Source of the DNA: an uncultured Mediterranea sp.
GTDB lineage: Bacteria; Bacteroidota; Bacteroidia; Bacteroidales; Bacteroidaceae
Reading direction: 5' to 3'
NCBI GenBank assembly: GCA_945641355.1
Contig: CALZEQ010000001.1
Coordinates: forward strand, 62,001-126,000
DNA length: 64,000 nt
Part shown: piece by piece, positions 17,432 to 27,700 of the stretch
Layout: each line of letters starts with the position of its first letter
How positions within the stretch are numbered: position 1 is the stretch's first letter
Translations under genes and position numbers: made by a program
The notes under the pieces: generated by a model
Database searches by the model: none
Seen by the model: the letters and a program-made list of their open reading frames with translations, nothing else
Told to the model about the DNA's origin: nothing

Positions 17432-17860
17432 TTATTTCGCAGGTGGGTAATTACCCGCTGCTATCTCAGTCACCGGAGAGTAGATGACTCCTTCCGGGTA
17501 AAGTGTGGCGAATGCACGTACGCGATACAATTGGTTGTTCTCCAATTCAGTCAGGACGGCTTCCATTTTCCCATTTTCAGGCATCACCTTCACAGTCGCA
17601 TCGTGGATAGAGGGATTTTGCGACGTGCCGTAACAGAATCCGTAAGCTATCACACGGGTCTCACCTTTCTCCAGGTCATCTTCATCGATATCAACGTCGC
17701 AAGTAACGGTGGCTTGGTCAGCCTCTATGCTGATTACCTGAGGAGTGCAGAACTCGATGGACTCCTCATTCCCGTTGTCATCATCGTCGTCGCAGGCGGT
17801 GAAGCCTGCGCTCATCAGACAACCCAATGCAAATATAGTGAAATAATCTTTTAACTTCAT
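17432..17860 (-). CDS. small surface lipoprotein with one FN3-like domain
   Basis: 142 aa. Lipoprotein signal MKLKDYFTIFALGCLMSAGF then TAC followed by five Asp. An acidic run directly after the lipidated Cys resembles a Bacteroides surface-export signal. The rest (about 35-135) is a single domain with YGFCYGTSQNPSIHDATV and LYRVRAFA, clearly related to the N-terminal domain of the neighbouring GH43 (GFCYSTSHNPTINDATV; YLRAFA). It occupies the SusE-like position after SusD, so it may be a short glycan-binding or scaffold lipoprotein. It lies 26 bp after SusD. Function unproven. Confidence 0.75.
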   Translation of the reverse strand: MKLKDYFTIFALGCLMSAGFTACDDDDDNGNEESIEFCTPQVISIEADQATVTCDVDIDEDDLEKGETRVIAYGFCYGTSQNPSIHDATVKVMPENGKMEAVLTELENNQLYRVRAFATLYPEGVIYSPVTEIAAGNYPPAK

Positions 17861-17886
17861 AACGTTTATCTATTAAAGTGTTTATT

Positions 17887-19710
17887 TTATTCAACAGGGG
17901 TGCTTTCTTCTCCTCCAGAATCGTTGCCGGCTGTCAGTTCCCATCCTGCATTCTGTCCCAGATTCGGCAGACGTTTGATTTCAGCATCGGGTATCGGGAA
18001 GTAATAGTTCTTGGGACTGCTGAAAGCGCGTGTGCGATACAATTCGGTACTGGTGTAGGTGTAAACCGTACTTGCTTTCGGATTGACCTGTACACCATAG
18101 AGATTGTACACCTGCTTGTAGCGTGGCTCGTTCCGTTCGCTGGATGCACTCTTCCCTTCAAACAGCTTCCACCGACGTTCGTCGAAGAAACGATGGTCCT
18201 CAAAGCACAGTTCGATGCGCCGTTCGTTACGGATGCGTTCGCGCAACTGTTCTTGCGTCATGTCTTTGTAAGCCGGCATACCGACCCGTGCACGTACCTG
18301 ATTGACATATTGATAGGCGTTGCTGGGGCCTTCGGCCTCGTTGATGGCCTCGGCTGCATTCAGCAGAATCTCTGCATAACGGAAGATGGGGCAGGCATGT
18401 ACGTAGGTGGTCGGACTCTTGAACGACATGTTGTTCAGGAACTTTTTGGTATAATAGCCGGTCACGGTACCGCCATGCAACGCTTTATAATCCTTGCCGG
18501 TGCCGTACGTGATGTCGATTTCGCGCTCCTCTTCCTGCATGGCATCTCCCCATACGGAGCCGTGATGCAGGATGGTCTGTTCCAAACGCGGATCGCGGTT
18601 GGCGTACGGATTCTGCGGATTGTAAGCCGGATCCTGGTCAATGGGTAGGCCGTTGATTGTTTCGTAGCAATCTACCAGATTCTGTGTCGGGTTGGTACGC
18701 CCAACGGCCGTCACCTTACCTGCGAAACCGCAAGGAGTCAGAAACTCTTCCAAGGCACGTGTGGTCCACTCCGACCGGCTCAGAATGTATTCGTTGTTCA
18801 AGTGCGGTGTGGAGACGAAGCATTGGTAATAATTCTGCTTCGGGTCGTTCCCTTCGGTAGTATACAGGCGGTAGGGATTGCTTTCACCACTGTTCTTGCG
18901 GATGAAGTCGGTAGCCGCTGTGGCGGCACTGCTCCATCTGCTTTTTTCTCCCGATGGATTGTTCAGCGCCGATGCCCGGTAGAGCAAGGCGCGTGCCTTC
19001 AGCGCGTAAGCGGCAGCCCCGTTTACTCGTCCCCAGTTCAGCTCTTCCTGCTTATAGCGGAAGGGCAGTACATCTTTCACCTTGTCACACTCATCGGCAA
19101 TCCATTGCAGCGCATCTGCCGCACTGGTTCGGGGCTGGTTCATCTCTTCCGGATTGGTGTAGTCGAAGATAATCGGTTTCCCCTCCTCGTCCTCACCGAT
19201 GACGGGTATGTCGCCAAAGTATCCTACCAGGTCGAAATGGAAGATGGCACGCAGCAGCTTGGCCTCTGCAATGTATCTGTCATACAATCTGTTGTCGTCA
19301 TCGTTGGTCTCCTTGTTCTTGATGACACTCTCTTTGGCATAGGTCAGGAAGGTATTGGCAGCACGGATGGCTGTGAAGTTCCGTTCCCAGAAGTATTCGG
19401 CAAACCAGTGGTTTGTGGCCGAGTAGCTATCGGAAATGACACTGTGGTAACGATGTACGTTCCAGAATGAGATGGCATTGTCCGTCATGCAGTCGCGTGA
19501 GGCAGCCAGAAACTGTCCGTCACCGTAGCCGGCAAAAGCGTCAGGCAGGTAAGTGTAGATGTTGGCCAGACAACCACGTGTGTTCTCAAACTTGTCGAAT
19601 ACATCTTCCGGGCCTAACGTCAAATCGACCTCTTTGTCAAGGAAGTCGCTGCAGGCGACAAGGTTTATCGCCAGCAGAACTACTGTCATGTATTGAATGT
19701 ATCTTTTCAT
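17887..19710 (-). CDS. SusD/RagB family glycan-binding lipoprotein (second pair)
   Basis: 607 aa from MKRYIQYMTVVLLAINLVAC (lipobox LVAC); the longer ORF start at 19755 adds residues before an obvious signal peptide and overlaps the preceding SusC. SusD hallmarks: CSDFLDKEVDLTLGPEDVFD at the mature N terminus, TPR-like helices with EAKLLRAIFHFDLVGYFGDIP, ARALLYRASALNNP, and the C-terminal ICFRYAEILLNAAEA-type segment followed by RNERRIELCFEDHRFFDERRW. It lies on the outer surface and lids the SusC channel to deliver arabinan oligosaccharides. Paired with the SusC at 19736-22978. Confidence 0.93.
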   Translation of the reverse strand: MKRYIQYMTVVLLAINLVACSDFLDKEVDLTLGPEDVFDKFENTRGCLANIYTYLPDAFAGYGDGQFLAASRDCMTDNAISFWNVHRYHSVISDSYSATNHWFAEYFWERNFTAIRAANTFLTYAKESVIKNKETNDDDNRLYDRYIAEAKLLRAIFHFDLVGYFGDIPVIGEDEEGKPIIFDYTNPEEMNQPRTSAADALQWIADECDKVKDVLPFRYKQEELNWGRVNGAAAYALKARALLYRASALNNPSGEKSRWSSAATAATDFIRKNSGESNPYRLYTTEGNDPKQNYYQCFVSTPHLNNEYILSRSEWTTRALEEFLTPCGFAGKVTAVGRTNPTQNLVDCYETINGLPIDQDPAYNPQNPYANRDPRLEQTILHHGSVWGDAMQEEEREIDITYGTGKDYKALHGGTVTGYYTKKFLNNMSFKSPTTYVHACPIFRYAEILLNAAEAINEAEGPSNAYQYVNQVRARVGMPAYKDMTQEQLRERIRNERRIELCFEDHRFFDERRWKLFEGKSASSERNEPRYKQVYNLYGVQVNPKASTVYTYTSTELYRTRAFSSPKNYYFPIPDAEIKRLPNLGQNAGWELTAGNDSGGEESTPVE

Positions 19711-19735
19711 TATTCCTAAATATTTAAGTCTTGTT

Positions 19736-22700
19736 TTAGAATCCAATGTTAACACCGAATGTGAAGGTACGTGTCTTGGGATACCACCAGCAATAACTCA
19801 TCGGCTTCTCCGGGTCGCATCCGTCGGGTACGCTGCTCCATGTACAGAGATTGTAACCGCTGAAGTAGAAACGGCACTTGGTCAGATTAGCTTTTGCTAT
19901 GAGTTGCTTGGGCAGCGAATAGCCGATTTCGATGTTTCGCAGCGACAGGAAGTTGCCGTTCACAATCCAGATGTCGTTTTGGTACGTACCTGTATCACGG
20001 TTGGAGTCGATGGCATTGTAACCACTGTAGGTAGGACGCGGATAAGTGGCATTTACATTGCGCGGGTCGGCCGGATCGTCTGTATAGTATCCCCAGCACT
20101 TTACCACTTCGTGGGTACCCTGGTTGCCCCATCCCGACCATGCGACTGCCGGTGACAAGAAGACGTCGCGGTTCAGGTAGGCGGTCAGGACGGCACGGGC
20201 ATCGAAACCTTTCCAGTCGAAACCGAATGTGAGGCTCGGTACCAGTTCGGGGATAACGGTATAGGTGTCGGGCACCATATCGTTGGAGTCAATCTGGCGG
20301 TCACCGTTCAGGTCCTTGAACACAGCCGTACCCAAGGGCTGCGATCCGTTGGATGCCGTGTTGTAGGGGTACTTCTCCGGGTGGTCGATGGCATCCTGCT
20401 GGCTGGTAGCAATCAGGTTGGGATCGCTGGCCCATTGTACGAATTGGTAGCGGTTCCATCCACCGATGGAGTTGGTGAAAGGACCTTCGTACAGTTCGGC
20501 TACCGATGTGTAGTCGTAGATGCGTTTGCCGGTCTTGCGTTGCCACTCCACGTTGGGTTCCGTTTCGTCCATCTCGGTAATCTTGTTGGTGTTGTAGGTC
20601 AACATGCCTTGCACGTAGTAGTTGAAGTTGCCTATCCGGTTGTTGTGTCCCAAGGTCACTTCAAAACCCTTTGTCTCAGCCTTTCCGTAGGAATCTTGGG
20701 CAACCGATATACCCAGGATGCTGGGCACGCTGGAGCGTTCGACGAGGATGTTGGAACGCCATTCCTTGAATACGTCAATGCTTCCGTAGAGTTTCTTGTT
20801 CCAGAAGTCGAAGTCTACTCCCACATTCAGCATATCCGATATCTCCCAAATGTTGTTGGCATTTCCGGCCATCGTCTCTGCAAAACCGTTGACGTAGCTG
20901 CCTGAGTAGCCGAATCCGTATCCGGTAGCCGATCCGTACGTGTTCTGGTAGGGATAGCGTCCGGATCCCGTGTTGGCTTGTCCGGCACGGCCATACGAAG
21001 CACGCAGCTTCAACAGGTCAATGTGCTTGTTGTCCTTCAGCCACGATTCTTCGGAAGGTACCCAGCCGAGTGAACCGCCGTAGAAGGTACCCCAACGCTT
21101 GTCTTCACGGAAATTGTCGCTACCCATGCGCGAGATGTTACCCGACACGATGTAGCGGTTGTCGTAGTTGTAAGTGACCTGACCGTTGTAGGAGAGGTAG
21201 CGGCTGGACGAATTGTACTGCGGATTGTTGGCCTCCAGCACATTGTTCTGGTTGCGGTAGGCACGTGCAAAGGCGCGTGCGCTGACGTTGTGACGGCCGA
21301 AACTGTTTTCGTAGCTCAGTCCGCCCATCAGGTTCAGGTTGTAGTAGTGGGCACGCTGGTTGCCTTTGCTTCCTGAGGTGTAGTGCAATGATTCGTAAGA
21401 GGTGTATCTGCTATATTCGATTTCAGAGATATCGTTTACATTCAGGTTCGCATAGTCATAGTTGTATGAGTTCACGCTGTTGGCTTGCGAGGTCTCAAAT
21501 ACTTCGTATGAGTCGAAGCTGACCGTTGCGTTCACCTTCAGTCCTTTCAGCAGGGCACTCAAGTCACCGTTGATGTTCAGGGTAGAGTAGAGGTTGCGGC
21601 GGCGGTTGCTTTCCTTACCCGAAGCGGCCAGCAGACGCCCGGCGTTCTCGGCACCGGCTTTGGAGTAGATTTCGCCGTTGGGGCAATAGACCGGAGCGGT
21701 GGGGTCGCACTCTACCGCACCAAAGGTAACCAGACTGAATACACCAGTCAAGGGTTGTTGGATGTTGTCGATACGTCCACCCAAGTCCAACGATACATTC
21801 AGGTATTTGGTGACGTCGATGTCCAGATTGGAGCGCAGGTTCCAGCGGTTCAGGGTGTGACCGGTGTTGTAGTCTTCGTTGTAGTTGGTCCATTTGTCGT
21901 TCCACATACCCTCCTGACGCAGATACGAGAAGGATACGTAGTAGCGGGCACGGTCGTTACCGCCACTTACCTGCAGGTTGGTCTTGTATGTAGGGGCTGT
22001 TTCGCGGTACAGTTCGTCAAACCAGTTGGTGTTGAAGTATTTGTACTTGTCCATACCCTCCAGTTCCTCACCGTTGCATACCCGGCGATACATCTCTATC
22101 TGTTCGTCCGAGTACATGGGCTGCTGTCCGTCGAGGTACTTCACGCGGTTGCGGGTCAAGGCCATGTTGTAGGAGTTCTGGTTCTCCATCTTGTTACTCA
22201 GCATCTGGAATCCTACTTCCTGTGTGAAATCTATTTTCGTCTTGCCGGCATCGCCGCGCTTGGTGGTCACGATGATGGCACCGTTCGCACCGCGCATACC
22301 GTAGATGGCTGTAGCAGCGGCATCCTTCAGGATGGTGATGCTTTCAATCGGGAATGCGTCCAGGAAGGAGAGGTCACGTTCTACGTTGTCCACCATCACC
22401 AACGGGGCACGCGCACTCTTGTTCATGGTACGGATACCGCGGATGTACATGGCCGACTCCGTCCATCCCGGTTCGCTGGACCATTCGTAGGTCTCTACGC
22501 CGGTTACGGTAGAGGTAAAGGCGTTCTGCAGCACCGTGATGGGGTGCTTCTGCAACTCCTCGCCGCTGACGATGGAAGTGGCCTCTGTCACCAGTTTCTT
22601 GGCTTTCCGTCCGAACGGCACCGGTGTGGTATGCAGGTATTCGTCCAAATCTGATTCCAACTCGATGTTGAAGTTTTCACTGAATTCCACCGGTACTTGC

Positions 22701-22978
22701 GCGTTTTTGTATCCTACGCTGCTGATGCATATTTCGTCGGTCAGCCGTACGCCTTTCAGGGTGAAACAGCCTTCGTCGTCAGTGAGGACGATTCGGCTCT
22801 GTTCTGCGATGTTGACGATGGCTCCGGCAATGGGGTTGCCTTCGCTGTCCGTCACACGTCCTTTCAATGTCTGCTCGCTTTGTGCCCACACGGTTGCGGT
22901 CATCATGAGCAAGGCTCCCAGTAGCAGGATTTTGCCTACTCCTGTCATTTGTTTGATGATATGATTCATATTATACAT
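19736..22978 (-). CDS. SusC/RagA TonB-linked outer-membrane transporter (second pair)
   Basis: 1080 aa. Signal peptide (ILLLGALLMMTATVWAQ), an N-terminal carboxypeptidase-D-like regulatory domain (about 38-115, LKGRVTDSEGNPIAGAIV), plug domain with APLVMVDNVERDLSF and SITILKDAAATAIYGMRGA (about 205-235), and a 22-strand barrel ending TRTFTFGVNIGF with the terminal Phe typical of outer-membrane proteins. Compared with the first SusC, its linker (DEYLHTTPVPFGRKAKKLV) lacks the canonical EEVVVVGYG box. The start could be Met1 (22978), Met4 or Met11. It imports oligosaccharides using TonB energy. 20 bp after the first SusD. Confidence 0.92.
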   Translation of the reverse strand: MYNMNHIIKQMTGVGKILLLGALLMMTATVWAQSEQTLKGRVTDSEGNPIAGAIVNIAEQSRIVLTDDEGCFTLKGVRLTDEICISSVGYKNAQVPVEFSENFNIELESDLDEYLHTTPVPFGRKAKKLVTEATSIVSGEELQKHPITVLQNAFTSTVTGVETYEWSSEPGWTESAMYIRGIRTMNKSARAPLVMVDNVERDLSFLDAFPIESITILKDAAATAIYGMRGANGAIIVTTKRGDAGKTKIDFTQEVGFQMLSNKMENQNSYNMALTRNRVKYLDGQQPMYSDEQIEMYRRVCNGEELEGMDKYKYFNTNWFDELYRETAPTYKTNLQVSGGNDRARYYVSFSYLRQEGMWNDKWTNYNEDYNTGHTLNRWNLRSNLDIDVTKYLNVSLDLGGRIDNIQQPLTGVFSLVTFGAVECDPTAPVYCPNGEIYSKAGAENAGRLLAASGKESNRRRNLYSTLNINGDLSALLKGLKVNATVSFDSYEVFETSQANSVNSYNYDYANLNVNDISEIEYSRYTSYESLHYTSGSKGNQRAHYYNLNLMGGLSYENSFGRHNVSARAFARAYRNQNNVLEANNPQYNSSSRYLSYNGQVTYNYDNRYIVSGNISRMGSDNFREDKRWGTFYGGSLGWVPSEESWLKDNKHIDLLKLRASYGRAGQANTGSGRYPYQNTYGSATGYGFGYSGSYVNGFAETMAGNANNIWEISDMLNVGVDFDFWNKKLYGSIDVFKEWRSNILVERSSVPSILGISVAQDSYGKAETKGFEVTLGHNNRIGNFNYYVQGMLTYNTNKITEMDETEPNVEWQRKTGKRIYDYTSVAELYEGPFTNSIGGWNRYQFVQWASDPNLIATSQQDAIDHPEKYPYNTASNGSQPLGTAVFKDLNGDRQIDSNDMVPDTYTVIPELVPSLTFGFDWKGFDARAVLTAYLNRDVFLSPAVAWSGWGNQGTHEVVKCWGYYTDDPADPRNVNATYPRPTYSGYNAIDSNRDTGTYQNDIWIVNGNFLSLRNIEIGYSLPKQLIAKANLTKCRFYFSGYNLCTWSSVPDGCDPEKPMSYCWWYPKTRTFTFGVNIGF

Positions 22979-22998
22979 ATTCTATATAGGATTTAGGG

Positions 22999-24747
22999 TT
23001 ACCAACCGGGGTTGTTTTCTATACCAGTTTTCCAATACTCTCCTTCGGGTATCGGATAGAGATACATCTTTTCGCTGAATACGCGGTTCTGTGCCACTTT
23101 GCGGGTAATGTTGCCGTTGGCCGATACCTCGATGCCGATGATGTCACGTCCCAATGCCTTTTCAGCTACATTCCAACGACGCACGTCCCAGGCGCGGTGT
23201 TCCTCGAATGCCAGTTCTACGGTACGTTCCTTGTGGATGAAGTTGCGCATCTTCTCTTTGCTGTTCAGGTCGGTGCGGTCGGCTACGCTGCCGGTGATGC
23301 CGGCGCGATGGCGGATTTGGTCCAGCAGGTTGTAGACCTCTGTGCAAGGTCCCTGCACTTCATTTACCGCTTCGGCATAGTTCAGCAATATCTCGGCATA
23401 GCGGATGAAGCACCACAAGCGGTAGGAGTTTCCGCTGTGGTTGTTGCTGAGGATGGTCTCGGGGATGTATTTCCGCACGTAATATCCGGTAGGGGTGGCG
23501 TTGGCATTGCCTATCGGATTGTCGCGCTGTCCTTTGACGACGTTGATCACGCCGTTGCCCCATGTCACACCGTGGTACAGCACTGATGCGGCCAGACGGC
23601 CGTCGCGGTTGGCCCACATGGATGCTTCACTGTATCCGCTGGCCATGTTGATGGCAGGCTGCAATCCGTTGTACACCGGTGCTCCCGTCTCGTCGTATTG
23701 CTGGAAGGGTGACGAACCGTCTATCATGTCATACATATCTATCAGATTCTGCGACGGACAGAGACCGCCGTTTCCGCCTTCGCCTACCGGCGTGTCATTG
23801 GCAATGCTGGCCCATACAATCGTGGGGTCATTGCGGTAGAAAATGACCTCTTTGTTGTCTTCCGTGTAGGGAGTCAGCAGCCATGCATTCGTCAGGGCAC
23901 TCTTGGCATCGACTCCTTGCATCAGTGCATACAGGCTGCCGTAGGTGTCAATGAATCCCTTGCTGGCATCGGCTGCCTGTTGCCAGGTGATGCCTGATTC
24001 GCCGCTGAAGCGTGGACTGGCCATGTAGAGCATGATGCGGCTGTAGAGGGCACGTGCCATGGGTTGCGTGATGCGTCCGGCGTAGGCACTCTCTACCGGA
24101 TGAGACATCAGGTTGGCTTCACACTCCTTCAGCTCCTTCAAGACGAAGTCTACGACGTACTCCTTCAGCGAGGGGCGTGTTGTGTAGTCGCTCAGCAGGT
24201 CGCCGTTGGGGTCGAGTACTTCCGTGACGATGGGAATCGGTCCGTAGCGCAGGAACATCTCCCAGTAGAACCAGGCACGCAGGAAGCGGGCTTCGGCGAT
24301 GTAGTTCTGCTTGAAAGTCTGGTATTTCTCTTCGCTCAGGTCGGCTGCCTTGGGCACGCTTTCGATGCGGGTCAGTATCATGTTGCACTTGCGGATTCCC
24401 CGGTAGTAGTGTTCCCAGGTATCTGAAAGTTCGGCTGCTCCGCCGCCACCGTAATAGTTGCCGATGTTGAAGGTGGTGCGCACGCCTCCGTTGGCATAAC
24501 TGGTTTCGGCCAGGTCGGTAGCTGCATCCAACCAGGAGTTGTTGATGCGGCAAGCACCGTGGCGCAGGAAGTTGTAGGTGTCGAAGTGGAACTGTTCCAT
24601 CATGCCCCAGTCGCCGAACACCTCATCGCCTGTCAGTTCGCCGCTGGGCTGCTTGTCGAGGAAGCTGCCGAACATGTCCTCGCACGAGGTGAGGGTAGTC
24701 GTGGCGACACCCAGGGCCAATATGCTGTATAATAATGTCTTCTTCAT
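22999..24747 (-). CDS. SusD/RagB family glycan-binding lipoprotein (first pair)
   Basis: 582 aa, lipoprotein signal MKKTLLYSILALGVATTTLT then SCEDMFGSFLDKQPSGELT. Helical SusD features: YYRGIRKCNMIL, EARFLRAWFYWEMFLRYGPIP, MARALYSRIMLYMASP, CFIRYAEILLNYAEAV, and the C-terminal KERTVELAFEEHRAWDVRRW. The starts and stops are tight with its neighbours: 8 bp after the upstream SusC and 20 bp before the next SusC. It is an outer-membrane, surface-facing partner of the SusC at 24756-27869. Confidence 0.94.
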   Translation of the reverse strand: MKKTLLYSILALGVATTTLTSCEDMFGSFLDKQPSGELTGDEVFGDWGMMEQFHFDTYNFLRHGACRINNSWLDAATDLAETSYANGGVRTTFNIGNYYGGGGAAELSDTWEHYYRGIRKCNMILTRIESVPKAADLSEEKYQTFKQNYIAEARFLRAWFYWEMFLRYGPIPIVTEVLDPNGDLLSDYTTRPSLKEYVVDFVLKELKECEANLMSHPVESAYAGRITQPMARALYSRIMLYMASPRFSGESGITWQQAADASKGFIDTYGSLYALMQGVDAKSALTNAWLLTPYTEDNKEVIFYRNDPTIVWASIANDTPVGEGGNGGLCPSQNLIDMYDMIDGSSPFQQYDETGAPVYNGLQPAINMASGYSEASMWANRDGRLAASVLYHGVTWGNGVINVVKGQRDNPIGNANATPTGYYVRKYIPETILSNNHSGNSYRLWCFIRYAEILLNYAEAVNEVQGPCTEVYNLLDQIRHRAGITGSVADRTDLNSKEKMRNFIHKERTVELAFEEHRAWDVRRWNVAEKALGRDIIGIEVSANGNITRKVAQNRVFSEKMYLYPIPEGEYWKTGIENNPGW

Positions 24748-24755
24748 GTTCTCTA

Positions 24756-27700
24756 TCAGAATTTAATGTTTACACCAAAGTTTACAGTCTTCATGATCGG
24801 GTAGCGGTTGGAGCCGTTGCTCTCCGGGTCAACCAAGTCATCCAGATGGTCCCAAGTGATGAGGTTGTTGGCATTGACGTAGAGGCGGCAGTCGCTCATG
24901 CCTGCTGCTTTCGACCATTTCTCGGGTAAGGTGTAGCTCAGCTCAATGTTCTTCAGACGGACAAAGGCACCGTTCTTCAGGAAGAATGAGTTCTGGCGTT
25001 GGTTATGGTCGCCGTAGCTGTCGTAGTGCAGCAGCGGGTATTGGGCGTTGGCCAGGTTATAGGCTTCGCTTTGCGATGGATCCCAGCGTTGCAGGTGATG
25101 CTCCTTTACCTTGCCGCCGTTGACAAAGGCATACATGGCCTCGGCATCGTAGTAGCGGCTCACGTGGTCTACTCCTTGGAACATGACGCTGAATCCCCAT
25201 CCTTTGTAGTTGGCACCCAGTGTCAGGGCGAAGGTGTTCTCGGGCACGTCGCTGTAGCCGATGAAGGTCTCGTCGCGTTCGTCAATGAAGCCGTCGCTGT
25301 TCATGTCGCGATACTTCAGGTCGCCTACCTGTACATTGCCGAAGGTGGATACGGGCAGCTGGCCGCCGTCGATGTCGGCTTGTGTGACGAATCCGTCGCA
25401 TACCAGTCCGAAGTATTGTCCGATAGGGTGTCCTTCGCGCTTGCGGTAGTCGGTCTTGAGGGCCGGTTCGTCCATATTCTTGATTTCGTTCTTAGCGTGC
25501 GAGAAGGTCAGACCTACGTTGTAGGTGAAGTCATCGCCGATGCGGTTGTTGTGCTTCAGTTCGATTTCAAAACCCTTGTTGCTGGTTTCGCCCAGGTTGG
25601 CGGCAGCCATGGTAGTGCCGACCCATTGCGGACGGGTGAGGTACTGGGTCAGGATGTCGTTGCGCTTCTCGTAGAAGAGGTCGATGTTACCGTTCAGCAG
25701 TCCGTTCCACAGTCCGAATTCGATGCCGACGTTGTACTTGTGGGCACGTTCCCAGGTGACAGCATAGTTGGGATATTGCGACTCGTAGATGCCGCTTACG
25801 CCGCTGCTGCCGAAGTAGTAGTCGTTGCCAAGTTGCTGCCAGTTCTCCTCGTAGAGGAAACGTTGTGTGATGCCGTTTACCTGATAGACATCGTTACCTA
25901 CCTGGCCGTAGCTGGCGCGAATCTTCAGGTTGTTCAACCAGTCGGAATACTTCTTCATGAACTCTTCGTTGCTGATGCGCCATCCCAACGAGAAGGCCGG
26001 GAAGAAGCCGAACCGTTTGCCCTTCATGAAGTTCTCCGATCCATTGTAGCCGAAGTTCACCTCGGCCAGATAGCGGTCGTCATAGCCGTATGTGGCACGT
26101 CCTACCAGACCTTGGTAGCGTTTGGCCAGTTCGTCGTTCACCCGGTAGTCGTTCTGGTTGTAGAGCAGCATACCCGTCACGTCGTGCTTGCCGAATTTGC
26201 GGGCATAGTTGAGTTGCGCCTCCAAGTAGAGCTTGTAGATGGCGTTGCGGTCCTGCGATCCGGCCAGTTCACCGTCGGCATTGAAGCGGTTCCAGGCATC
26301 GATGTCGTCGTAGTTGTTGCGGTCGTTCAGCTCGTAGGTGGCAAAGCTCTTGCTGTAGAGCTTCCGGTTGTATGAGTCGTAGTCAAACGAAGCCATACCC
26401 TTGGCGCTCAGACCCTCTGTCAGCCAGTCCATCTTGTAGTCCAGAATGAAGTTGGTCTCGTTGATGGTGTTGGTAGCGCGGTAGAATCCGGCTTCGGCCA
26501 GACGTGCCACGATGTTGTTCTGATACTGCGAACTGCCGCCATAGATGGTCTGCCGCTTCTCGCCGTTCTGCACCTCGGCCTTGACGGGGAACAGCCAGCC
26601 CGGTGTGTGGTTCAGTTCGTAGAATATTTCGCTGTAGCCGGCACTCTCGTTGCTGTTTGAGCCTCCGCGCTCCTCAAAGCGGGTACCGAAGTTGACCGAG
26701 AAGGTCAGGTCCTTGGTCAGGAACAGGTCCATGTTGGCACGGAAGGCATAGCGGGTAAAGCTGGGGCTGGACGAGTTGCCGAACTTGTCGTTGCTCAGGT
26801 CTCTCACCAATCCCTGCTGGTTGTAGTATTCAGCCGAAGCGTAGTAGCGCATCCGTTTCGTACCGCCGCGCACGCTCACGTTGTAGCGTTGGGCGGGGGC
26901 ACTGCCCTTCAGCACCTCGTCGTACCAGTTCACGTTGGGGTAAAGCATCTGTTCCAGGCCGCTCAACTCGCCGGCACACGACTTGCGGTACATCTCGATG
27001 TCGCCGGCCGAGAATTGCGAAGGCTGTCCGTCGTTGGCCAGTGCCTCTTCCAGCAGGAGGATGGACTGGTACGAATTCAGGTACGTATCCTTGCGCGTCG
27101 GGCTCTGAATCTGGTAGTTGGCAGTCAGGCTCACCTCCGGTTTCTGTTCCTTACCGCGCTTGGTGGTAATCAGCATCACACCGTTGGCACCGCGTACACC
27201 GTAAACGGCTGTGGCCGATGCGTCTTTCAGTACGGAGATGGTCTCGATGTCGTCCGGCGCAATCTGTGAGAACGAACGTTCGATACCGTCTACCAACACC
27301 AGCGGTTGTGCGTCGCCGGCAAACGTGGCGCGACCACGGATGTAAATCTGGGTGTCGTCCGAACCGGGGGCACCGGAAGTCTGTGAGGTAATCACACCCG
27401 AAATCTTACCGGCGATGGCCTGTGACACGTTGGCTGCCGGTGAGGCCAGCAGCTCTTTGCTGGACACTTGCGAGATGGCTCCCACCACGCTCTCCTTCTT
27501 CTGTGCACCGTAGCCTACTACCACTACCTCTTCCAGCATCTCGCTGTCTTCCTTCATCATGACGCTGAAGGCCGATTTGCCGGCCACCGCTATCTCTTGG
27601 GTCTGATAACCTACGTACGAAATCTGCAGGATGGCACTTTCTCCGCTCACTGTGAGCTTGAAGTTACCGTCGAGGTCGGTAATCACACCGTTGGTTGTGC

